Part shown: piece after piece, positions 36,801 to 48,100 of the stretch
Numbering within the stretch: the stretch's first letter is position 1
Layout: every line of letters starts with the position of its first letter
DNA from: Eunapius fragilis
Lineage: Eukaryota; Porifera; Demospongiae; Spongillida; Spongillidae
Assembly (NCBI GenBank): GCA_963681505.1
Contig: OY811983.1
Location: 1,220,001 to 1,284,000, forward strand
Direction: 5' to 3'
DNA length: 64,000 nucleotides
The notes under the pieces: model-generated
Told to the model about the DNA's origin: nothing
Seen by the model: only the letters and a program-made list of their open reading frames with translations
The model's database searches: none
Program-made: the position numbers and the translations under genes

Positions 36801-39800
36801 GGTACTCCTATATGTAACTAGGGTACTCCTATATGTAGCTAAGGTACTCCTATATGTAGCTAGGGTACTCCTATATGTAGCTAGGGTACTCCTATATGTA
36901 GCTAGGGTAGTCCTATATGTAGCTAGGGTACTCCTATCTGTAGCTAGGGTACTCCTATATGTAGCTAGGGTACTCCTATATGTAGCTAGGGTACTCCTAT
37001 ATGTAACTAGGGTACTCCTATATGTAGCTAGGGTACTCCTATATGTAGCTAGGGTACTCCTATATGTAACTAGGGTACTCCTATATGTAGCTAGGGTACT
37101 CCTATATGTAGCTAGGGTACTCCTATATGTAGCTAGGGTACTCCTATATGTAGCTAGGGTACTCCTATATGTAGCTAGGGTACTCCTATATGTAGCTAGG
37201 GTACTCCTATATGTAACTAGGGTACTCCTATATGTAGCTAGGGTACTCCTATATGTAGCTAAGGTACTCCTATATGTAGCTAGGGTACTCCTATATGTAG
37301 CTAGGGTACTCCTATATGTAGCTAGGGTACTCCTATATGTAGCTAGGGTACTCCTATATGTAACTAGGGTACTCCTATATGTAGCTAGGGTACTCCTATA
37401 TGTAGCTAGGGTACTCCTATATGTAGCTAGGGTACTCCTATATGTAGCTAGGATACTCCTATATGTAGCTAGGGTACTCCTATATGTAGCTAGGATACTC
37501 CTATATGTAACTAGGGTACTCCTATATGTAGCTAAGGTACTCCTATATGTAGCTAGGGTACTCCTATATGTAGCTAGGATACTCCTATATGTAGCTAGGG
37601 TACTCCTATATGTAGCTAGGGTACTCCTATATGTAGCTAAGGTACTCCTATATGTAACTAGGGTACTCCTATATGTAGCTAGGATACTCCTATATGTAGC
37701 TAGGGTACTCCTATATGTAGCTAGGGTACTCCTATATATGTAGCTAGGGTACTCCTATATGTAGCTAAGGTACTCCTATATGTAGCTAGGGTACTCCTAT
37801 ATGTAGCTAGGGTACTCCTATATGTAGCTAGGGTACTCCTATATATGTAGCTAAGGTACTCCTATATGTAGCTAGGGTACTCCTATATGTAGCTAGGGTA
37901 CTCCTATATGTAGCTAGGGTACTCCTATATGTAGCTAGGGTACTCCTATATGTAGCTAGGGTACTCCTATATGTAGCTAAGGTACTCCTATATGTAACTA
38001 GGGTACTCCTATATGTAGCTAGGGTACTCCTATATGTAGCTAGGGTACTCCTATATGTAGCTAGGGTACTCCTATATGTAGCTAGGGTACTCCTATATGT
38101 AACTAGGGTACTCCTATATGTAGCTAGGGTACTCCTATATGTAGCTAAGATACTCCTATATGTAGCTAGGGTACTCCTATATGTAGCTAGGGTACTCCTA
38201 TATGTAGCTAGGGTACTCCTATATGTAGCTAAGGTACTCCTATATGTAGCTAGGGTACTCCTATATGTAGCTAGGATACTCCTATATGTAGCTAGGGTAC
38301 TCCTATATGTAGCTAAGGTACTCCTATATGTAGCTAGGGTACTCCTATATGTAGCTAGGGTACTCCTGAATGTAGCTAGGGTACTCCTATATGTAGCTAA
38401 GGTACTCCTATATGTAGCTAGGGTACTCCTATATGTAGCTAGGGTACTCCTATATATGTAGCTAGGGTACTCCTATATGTAGCTAGGGTACTCCTATATG
38501 TAGCTAAGGTACTCCTATATGTAGCTAGGGTACTCCTATATGTAGCTAGGGTACTCCTATATGTAGCTAAGGTACTCCTATATGTAGCTAGGGTACTCCT
38601 ATATGTAGCTAGGGTACTCCTATATGTAGCTAGGGTACTCCTATATGTAGCTAGGGTACTCCTATATGTAGCTAGGGTACTCCTATATGTAGCTAGGGTA
38701 CTCCTATATGTAGCTAAGGTACTCCTATATGTAGCTAGGGTACTCCTATATGTAGCTAGGGTACTCCTATATGTAGCTAGGGTACTCCTATATGTAGCTA
38801 GGGTACTCCTATATGTAGCTAAGGTACTCCTATATGTAGCTAGGGTACTCCTATATGTAGCTAGGATACTCCTATATGTAGCTAGGGTACTCCTATATGT
38901 AGCTAGGGTACTCCTATATGTAGCTAGGGTACTCCTATATGTAGCTAGGGTACTCCTATATGTAGCTAGGGTACTCCTATATGTAACTAGGGTACTCCTA
39001 TATGTAGCTAGGGTACTCCTATATATGTAGCTAGGGTACTCCTATATGTAGCTAGGGTACTCCTATATGTAGCTAGGGTACTCCTATATGTAGCTAAGGT
39101 ACTCCTATATGTAACTAGGGTACTCCTATATGTAGCTAGGGTACTCCTATATGTAGCTAGGGTACTCCTATATGTAGCTAGGGTACTCCTATATGTAGCT
39201 AGGGTACTCCTATATGTAGCTAGGGTACTCCTATATGTAGCTAGGGTACTCCTATATGTAGCTAGGGTACTCCTATATGTAGCTAAGGTACTCCTATATG
39301 TAGCTAGGGTACTCCTATATGTAGCTAGGGTACTCCTATATGTAGCTAGGGTACTCCTATATGTAGCTAGGGTACTCCTATATGTAGCTAGAGTACTCCT
39401 ATATGTAGCTAGGGTACTCCTATATGTAGCTAAGGTACTCCTATATGTAGCTAGGGTACTCCTATATGTAGCTAGGGTACTCCTATATGTAGCTAGGGTA
39501 CTCCTATATGTAGCTAGGGTACTCCTATATGTAGCTAAGGTACTCCTATATGTAGCTAGGGTACTCCTATATGTAGCTAGGATACTCCTATATGTAGCTA
39601 GGGTACTCCTATATGTAGCTAGGGTACTCCTATATGTAGCTAGGGTACTCCTATATGTAGCTAGGGTACTCCTATATGTAGCTAGGGTACTCCTATATGT
39701 AGCTAGGGTACTCCTATATGTAGCTAGGGTACTCCTATATGTAGCTAGGGTACTCCTATATGTAGCTAGGGTACTCCTATATGTAACTAGGGTACTCCTA

Positions 39801-42800
39801 TATGTAGCTAGGGTACTCCTATATGTAGCTAAGGTACTCCTATATGTAGCTAGGGTACTCCTATATGTAGCTAGGATACTCCTATATGTAGCTAGGGTAC
39901 TCCTATATGTAACTAGGGTACTCCTATATGTAGCTAAGGTACTCCTATATGTAGCTAGGGTACTCCTATATGTAGCTAGGGTACTCCTATATGTAGCTAG
40001 GGTACTCCTATATGTAGCTAGGGTACTCCTATCTGTAGCTAGGGTACTCCTATATGTAGCTAGGGTACTCCTATATGTAGCTAGGGTACTCCTATATGTA
40101 GCTAGGGTACTCCTATATGTAACTAGGGTACTCCTATATGTAACTAGGGTACTCCTATATGTAGCTAGGGTACTCCTATATGTAGCTAGGGTACTCCTAT
40201 ATGTAGCTAGGGTACTCCTATATGTAGCTAGGGTACTCCTATATGTAGCTAGGGTACTCCTATATGTAGCTAGGGTACTCCTATATGTAACTAGGGTACT
40301 CCTATATGTAGCTAGGGTACTCCTATATGTAGCTAAGGTACTCCTATATGTAGCTAGGGTACTCCTATATGTAGCTAGGGTACTCCTATATGTAGCTAGG
40401 GTACTCCTATATGTAGCTAGGGTACTCCTATATGTACCTAGGGTACTCCTATATGTAGCTAGGGTACTCCTATATGTAGCTAGGATACTCCTATATGTAG
40501 ATAGGGTACTCCTATATGTAGCTAAGGTACTCCTATATGTAGCTAGGGTACTCCTATATGTAGCTAGGGTACTCCTATATGTAGCTAAGGTACTCCTATA
40601 TGTAGCTAGGGTACTCCTATATGTAGCTAGGGTACTCCTATATGTAGCTAAGGTACTCCTATATGTAGCTAGGGTACTCCTATATGTAGCTAGGGTACTC
40701 CTATATGTAGCTAAGGTACTCCTATATGTAGCTAGGGTACTCCTATATGTAGCTAGGGTACTCCTATATGTAGCTAGGGTACTCCTATATGTAGCTAAGG
40801 TACTCCTATATGTAGCTAGGGTACTCCTATATGTAGCTAGGGTACTCCTATATGTAGCTAGGGTACTCCTATATGTAGCTAGGGTACTCCTATATGTAGC
40901 TAAGGTACTCCTATATGTAGCTAGGGTACTCCTATATGTAGCTAGGATACTCCTATATGTAGCTAGGGTACTCCTATATGTAGCTAGGGTACTCCTATAT
41001 GTAGCTAGGGTACTCCTATATGTAGCTAGGGTACTCCTATATGTAGCTAGGGTACTCCTATATGTAACTAGGGTACTCCTATATGTAGCTAGGGTACTCC
41101 TATATGTAGCTAGGATACTCCTATATGTAGATAGGGTACTCCTATATGTAGCTAAGGTACTCCTATATGTAGCTAGGGTACTCCTATATGTAGCTAGGGT
41201 ACTCCTATATGTAGCTAGGGTACTCCTATATGTAGCTAGGGTAGTCCTATATGTAGCTAGGGTACTCCTATCTGTAGCTAGGGTACTCCTATATGTAGCT
41301 AGGGTACTCCTATATGTAGCTAGGGTACTCCTATATGTAGCTAGGGTACTCCTATATGTAACTAGGGTACTCCTATATGTAGCTAGGGTACTCCTATATG
41401 TAGCTAGGGTACTCCTATATGTACCTAGGGTACTCCTATATGTAGCTAGGGTACTCCTATATGTAGCTAGGGTACTCCTATATGTAGCTAGGGTACTCCT
41501 ATATGTAGCTAGGGTACTCCTATATGTAGCTAGGGTACTCCTATATGTAGCTAGGGTACTCCTATATGTAACTAGGGTACTCCTATATGTAGCTAGGGTA
41601 CTCCTATATGTAGCTAAGGTACTCCTATATGTAGCTAGGGTACTCCTATATGTAGCTAGGGTACTCCTATATGTAGCTAGGGTACTCCTATATGTAGCTA
41701 GGGTACTCCTATATGTAACTAGGGTACTCCTATATGTAGCTAGGGTACTCCTATATGTAGCTAGGATACTCCTATATGTAGATAGGGTACTCCTATATGT
41801 AGCTAAGGTACTCCTATATGTAGCTAGGGTACTCCTATATGTAGCTAGGGTACTCCTATATGTAGCTAAGGTACTCCTATATGTAGCTAGGGTACTCCTA
41901 TATGTAGCTAGGGTACTCCTATATGTAGCTAAGGTACTCCTATATGTAGCTAGGGTACTCCTATATGTAGCTAGGGTACTCCTATATGTAGCTAGGGTAC
42001 TCCTATATGTAGCTAAGGTACTCCTATATGTAGCTAGGGTACTCCTATATGTAGCTAGGGTACTCCTATATGTAGCTAGGGTACTCCTATATGTAGCTAG
42101 GGTACTCCTATTTGTAGCTAAGGTACTCCTATATGTAGCTAGGGTACTCCTATATGTAGCTAGGATACTCCTATATGTAGCTAGGGTACTCCTATATGTA
42201 GCTAGGGTACTCCTATATGTAGCTAGGGTACTCCTATATGTAGCTAGGGTACTCCTATATGTAGCTAGGGTACTCCTATATGTAACTAGGGTACTCCTAT
42301 ATGTAGCTAGGGTACTCCTATATGTAGCTAGGATACTCCTATATGTAGATAGGGTACTCCTATATGTAGCTAAGGTACTCCTATATGTAGCTAGGGTACT
42401 CCTATATGTAGCTAGGGTACTCCTATATGTAGCTAAGGTACTCCTATATGTAGCTAGGGTACTCCTATATGTAGCTAGGGTACTCCTATATGTAGCTAGG
42501 GTACTCCTATATGTAGCTAAGGTACTCCTATATGTAGCTAGGGTACTCCTATATGTAGCTAGGGTACTCCTATATGTAGCTAGGGTACTCCTATATGTAG
42601 CTAGGGTACTCCTATATGTAACTAGGGTACTCCTATATGTAGCTAGGATACTCCTATATATAGCTAGGGTACTCCTATATGTAGCTAGGGTACTCCTATA
42701 TGTAGCTAGGGTACTCCTATATGTAGCTAGGGTACTCCTATATGTAGCTAGGGTACTCCTATATGTAGCTAGGGTACTCCTATATGTAGCTAGGGTACTC

Positions 42801-44775
42801 CTATATGTAGCTAGGGTACTCCTATATGTAGCTAGGGTACTCCTATATGTAGCTAGGGTACTCCTATATGTAGCTAGGGTACTCCTATATGTAGCTAGGG
42901 TACTCCTATATGTAGCTAGGGTACTCCTATATGTAGCTAGGGTACTCCTATATGTAGCTAGGGTACTCCTATATGTAGCTAGGGTACTCCTATATGTAAC
43001 TAGGGTACTCCTATATGTAGCTAGGGTACTCCTATATGTAGCTAGGGTACTCCTATATGTAGCTAAGGTACTCCTATATGTAGATAGGGTACTCCTATAT
43101 GTAGCTAAGGTACTCCTATATGTAGCTAGGGTACTCCTATATGTAGCTAGGGTACTCCTATATGTAGCTAGGGTACTCCTATATGTAGCTAGGGTACTCC
43201 TATATGTAGCTAGGGTACTCCTATATGTAGCTAGGGTACTCCTATATGTAGCTAGGGTACTCCTATATGTAGCTAGGGTACTCCTATATGTAGCTAGGGT
43301 ACTCCTATATGTAGCTAGGGTACTCCTATATGTAACTAGGGTACTCCTATATGTAGCTAGGATACTCCTATATGTAGCTAGGGTACTCCTATATGTAGCT
43401 AGGGTACTCCTATATGTAGCTAGGGTACTCCTATATGTAGCTAGGGTACTCCTTTATGTAGCTAGGGTACTCCTATATGTAGCTAGGATACTCCTATATG
43501 TAGCTAGGGTACTCCTATATGTAGCTAGGGTATTCCTATATGTAACTAGGGTACTCCTATATGTAGCTAGGGTACTCCTATATGTAGCTAGGGTACTCCT
43601 ATATGTAGCTAGGGTACTCCTATATATGTAGCTAGGGTACTCCTATATGTAGCTAGGATACTCCTATATGTAGCTAGGGTACTCCTATATGTAGCTAGGG
43701 TACTCCTATATGTAGCTAGGGTACTCCTATATGTAACTAGGGTACTCCTATATGTAGCTAGGGTACTCCTATATGTAGCTAAGGTACTCCTATATGTAGC
43801 TAAGGTACTCCTATATGTAGCTAGGGTACTCCTATATGTAGCTAGGGTACTCCTATATGTAGCTAGGGTACTCCTATATGTAGCTAGGGTACTCCTATAT
43901 GTAGCTAGGGTACTCCTATATGTAGCTAGGGTACTCCTATATGTAGCTAGGATACTCCTATATGTAGCTAGGGTACTCCTATATGTAGCTAGGGTACTCC
44001 TATATGTAGCTAGGGTACTCCTATATGTAGCTAGGATACTCCTATATGTAGCTAGGATACTCCTATATGTAGCTAGGGTACTCCTATATGTAGCTAGGGT
44101 ACTCCTATATGTAGCTAGGGTACTCCTATATGTAGCTAGGGTACTCCTATATGTAGCTAGGATACTCCTATATGTAGCTAGGGTACTCCTTTATGTAGCT
44201 AGGGTACTCCAATATGTAGCTAGGGTACTCCTATATGTAGCTGGGTATTCCCCTTCATAAATACCCCCCTTCCTCCCCTCCACAATTTGTATGTCCATCC
44301 AATTAACACTCAATCACATCCCATCATTACAAGTAGGAGTGGCTAACACAGCACTCTGTATTTTTCTTCTTTAGGACCCAGCACACAACTGCCAACTTCT
44401 TCACTTACAAGTAGTGGAGGCAGTTCTTCAGCTCCCAGTGGTGGAGCCAGTTCTTTAATATTGGCTTCTGTTATTCCTATTATTTTTACTGTTGCCATAG
44501 CAATCCTTGGTGTGGTTCTTGTATACCTCTACCTCAAGAGACGTGAAGCCACAAAAACTGATCCCCCAGAGGGGGTCATTGAACCCTACTACAGTGAAAT
44601 CCAGGGGACAGTCCCTCATGCTACCAGTGATGTCAGAACCTCAGAAGGAGGTGTGGTGATGACCACTCTGGGGTCAATGGATGATCCAATCTCACTTAAA
44701 GATTGTGAGGCATACATAGAGCGAAAGGTTCTACAAGCCCCTCCCCTTCCTGAACAAGCCTCTCCCCTTCCTTGA
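33878..44775 (+). CDS. Ig gene C: receptor with a different ectodomain and shared membrane exon
   Basis: Exons 33878-33938, 34162-34698, 34760-35062, 35113-35442 and 44375-44775 join in phase 1 and give 543 codons of protein. Exon 33878 encodes a hydrophobic, signal-like VAPLLLAAVVILPILTS but has no in-frame ATG downstream of a stop at 33827, so a start exon upstream is missing. The next exon (179 aa) looks like a beta-sandwich ligand-binding domain (VFAWSRDFDVVFSLP, near its end LLLSEIQLF, as in discoidin/galactose-binding folds; tentative). Then come two Ig domains (LSCTV, WNW, YSGSYVC; FTCEV, FSWSVP, DYGNYTC) that are only distantly like those of A, B and D. The last exon (SSGGSSSAPSGGASS linker, ASVIPIIFTVAIAILGVV helix, EPYYSEIQ) is nearly the same as in A. 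A stop after EQASPLP removes the DDYYI end. The last intron is 8,932 bp. Confidence 0.75.
35490..44253. repeat. Giant 21-bp minisatellite in gene C intron, about 417 units
   Basis: 8.76 kb of the GTACTCCTATATGTAGCTAG-type unit with few point variants. Higher-order structure is visible: GTAGATAGGGTAC marks recur at 40500, 41130, 41781 and 42348, spaced 630, 651 and 567 bp (30, 31 and 27 units), and a variant-rich segment at about 35960-36240 recurs at 37451-37735, offset 1,491 bp (71 units). Two-base AT expansions (CCTATATATGTAG) at about 37734, 37842, 38454, 39013 and 43622 break the open frame, so there is no coding constraint. The 784-codon frame at its left end (VLLYVAR repeats) is a by-product. 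Confidence 0.97.
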
Positions 44776-44789
44776 GATGACTGTATATA

Positions 44790-45135
44790 GACTTTGACCT
44801 GATTATCTAATGTTGCATAAGGTGGTGTACACTGTAGTATAATTCCAATTTGGGTGTGTACAATGTTGTATGTACTGGACACAAGAACATGGTAAGCAAT
44901 ATACAATATGATTCAATCATAGCAGTGGACATTAACTAAAATAAATTATAATAAAACAGAAAAGTGATGAAATGTTTTCCTATGTTCATCTATGGCAAAG
45001 ACCTTACTCCCCCCCCCAATACCTAATAAGAAGAGAATTTCATGATGCTCGTAAGTTGCAGTTGATTACTTTTTATAAGTACATGAACTCATAAAAATAC
45101 ATGGTTTGTTACAAAACAGCCAGTTAAAAAAAATA
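44790..45135. repeat. Downstream block X, copy 2
   Basis: Single copy of the block found twice in copy 1 (13694-14030 and 14604-14870). Here it fills the 384 bp between the gene C stop and the end of the LRRK-like gene. Confidence 0.8.
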
Positions 45136-45159
45136 AATAAATCTGACCAACACACACAA

Positions 45160-48100
45160 CTATGACTTCTCAACTTGGGCAAACAGTACAGGTCTGTTCT
45201 CCATCATAAGGTACACATCTAGGTCTTCCTGGACACGCAGTTCAATAGGAGCTGCTGCACTGTGTGGAAAGTAACCAACAACATGGCCACCTTTGGCAAG
45301 TCCAGCATTTGCCTCCAACTCACTCAGAAGGACACTTAGCTGTGCGGGCTTGGGGCAGGACACTGGGACACACCTGCTACCATCAGGAGGTAGCTTTACG
45401 TTCAGCGTCTCCACATTGCTATGGTGAGCCATCTTCATAGGGGTGTGATCTGGTACCCCAGATCCTTTATCAGCTTCAGACACTGGTGTAAGAGTGACTT
45501 TTACCTGCTCAGTGTCCCAGTCTCCAGCACACCTGCCCAATGTGGCAACCCCACTAACAATAGGAAAGTCAGGTATGGGTAGAGGTTCATTTTTACTTCC
45601 ACCCTCCGTGTCATGCTGGTTGTTCATAAATGTACTAGTGTAGGTGTGGCCTTCAATTAAGTATGTGCCATCTTTAAAGTCACCCTTTTCAATGACCTGC
45701 CTAACAGCCTGATGGCTCTCCAGGTAAGTGGAGGACTGGGACTGTATCATGGAGATCTGCCTGCACATCTTGGAAGGGAAGGCCTCCCATGTTATTAGGG
45801 CACCAGCTTTGTCCATGGGGACACCATTCTCATCCAGACTGTCGTAGTCAGGTAGACCAGGTATGATGGGAGATCTTAACCCTTTGGCTCCACTCACCAC
45901 CATGGCCTTCTCTGTTCCACATGGCCCATCACCAGGGATGCATACCAGGAAGCGAACATATTCCTTATACGGACAAAACCACATCAACAATTCTTCGCAA
46001 ATAACCAGGATACATCCACCAGCCAATCCTACCCACAGTGTGTCCAGAGCGGGTGTTATGACCGTGATGGCCATGTCATGCTCGTTGCACACACCAATCG
46101 CTCCCATGTGACTCCTGGTGTCCACATCAAACAGGTGACTCTTCAGGACGGCATTCCATGCTGACACAGACGTACCTCCCAGTTGAGCACTCCACACCAC
46201 TGCTCCATCATCTGACAACTTGAGTTGGCCAACATTGGTTGCCTGAGATAGTGAGCCTTCTATATCAAGTGTTTCCAGATTAAGAAAGGAGACGTAGTGA
46301 GTGTGTGAGACCCACAGACCATCCTTAGTCACAGCGATACCACCCACTGCATTCTCAGATATGTACTTGTAGCAAGGCTTTGCATTTGACTGGATCTGCT
46401 CAATGTCCCTACTGAAGGAGAAGCAGTAGCCTTCCAGGGTACCGCAATACACCATCTTATCAGAGTGTGTTATGCAGGAAACAGAGTTGTCCTTCAGATT
46501 AATGTTGTGGACCAAATCTCGTGTTTTGATGTTGAATATGTCAATCACACCGTACCCGATACCAGCTCTGGAGGCCACCCACACATGGTCCCCACACAGA
46601 CTGATGCACTGGACCTGGTTGTCTTTGATGAATTGTTTACTTATCATGGTCATAGCATTGGTTGTGTAGATACTGATCTCTGTCCCCTCTGCTCCATCAC
46701 AACACACCCACAGCTCATTCTCACGAGAAATGTTGGCTTTGCTGAGATTAGTGGATGTGATCGCGCAGGCGTACCGTAACGATAGCTTGCTTTTCACTGG
46801 TTGGATGGTCATCACAGACTGGAAGGACGACAGTGACACCTTGTCAATGATGTCTCTGGTGGTGGGCCTTTGACGGGGATCCCCCTGCCAGCAGTGTTGC
46901 ATCAGTCTTGTGAGGTAGAAATAAGCGTTTTCAGCCTGTGGAAATTCCTGCAGCTTGGGTCTCTCCCCGTTCTCTACTGCAGCATCTATTTTCATCAGCT
47001 GCATGTCATGGAATGGGTGATTTCGAGTGATCATCTGGAAGAGTAGCATTCCGAATGAGAAGATGTCTGCTTTATAATCATACACTGAACGCTCCTTTTT
47101 TTTCCCAACATGCAGTATTTCAGGAGCCATGAAACCTTTTGTTCCGATGAACCCCTGGGCACCAATTGGAGCTGTGTGTGTTGCTATGCTGAAGTCTGTC
47201 ACTTTGCAATGACACAGAGACTCTGGGTCCAGTGACCATAAGAGCACATTGGCTGCCTTGAGGTAACGGAATATGACACCACTGTTGTGCAAATATTTGA
47301 GAGCAGCTGCCACTTGCGCCACAATGCGATGAATGACCACGCGATGTATCGGCTGTGCAAGCTTGATCAGAGGTCTCTCCAGGGATCCCATGGGAGCCTC
47401 CTCCAACACCAGGGCCATTGATGGTTGCACACACACCCCTACAAGGCTCACCAGACATGGATGGTGGAACTGCTGAAGCAACATGGCCTCTCTTCTCAGC
47501 TCACTAAGTGCTTCATCCCCATTCAGGTACTTCTTGATTGCCACAGACTTTCCCCTACACCTTCCACGATATACTTTGCCAAAACCACCAACTCCCAGTA
47601 CAGAATTTCCCTCTTCTTCAAAGTCAAGCTCTTTGTAGTCCAACAGGAATTCTGTATTGATGTCCTGCAGCAGAAGATCTGGCACTACTCTTGCAAGAGA
47701 GACGGTGTGGTTCTTTGGTGAATTATCACCCGCTACACCGCACTGAATAGTCGTCTTCTTATTGTGAACTAAAGTGAGACAATTCTGAACATCAAACTCA
47801 TATGGCGCAGGACGATTTGTTCTTAGGCACTCTGGGCAGAGAACAACCTGTGCCAGAGGTCCTCGCTGGGACTGCATACCAGGGTACCAATCATTTACCA
47901 GATTAGTAACCAGATCGATCAACACTCCAACTATCTTCCTTCCAACGGTAGCAGAGGTTACTGCAATGAACACGCCTTGTTTTTGTTGCCACCCCCTCAT
48001 TGCACCAGACAGTGACTCCACCCTGAAGATGACATCATGGTCTTGATAGAACATCCCTGTGCGCCAGTATGTTACCCGCGCGTCAGAGGGATCAAAGTTG

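Noticed and set aside
35389-37743. 784-codon VLLYVAR-repeat protein
   Set aside because: Same minisatellite read on the plus strand; AT insertions end the frame and the array continues unchanged, so there is no coding constraint.
35490-44253. Interstitial telomere repeat
   Set aside because: The unit contains CTAGGGTA, which recalls TTAGGG, but the 21-bp period and remaining sequence do not match a telomere repeat.
35490-44253. CRISPR-like array
   Set aside because: Repeats are directly adjacent without unique spacers, and this is an animal intron.
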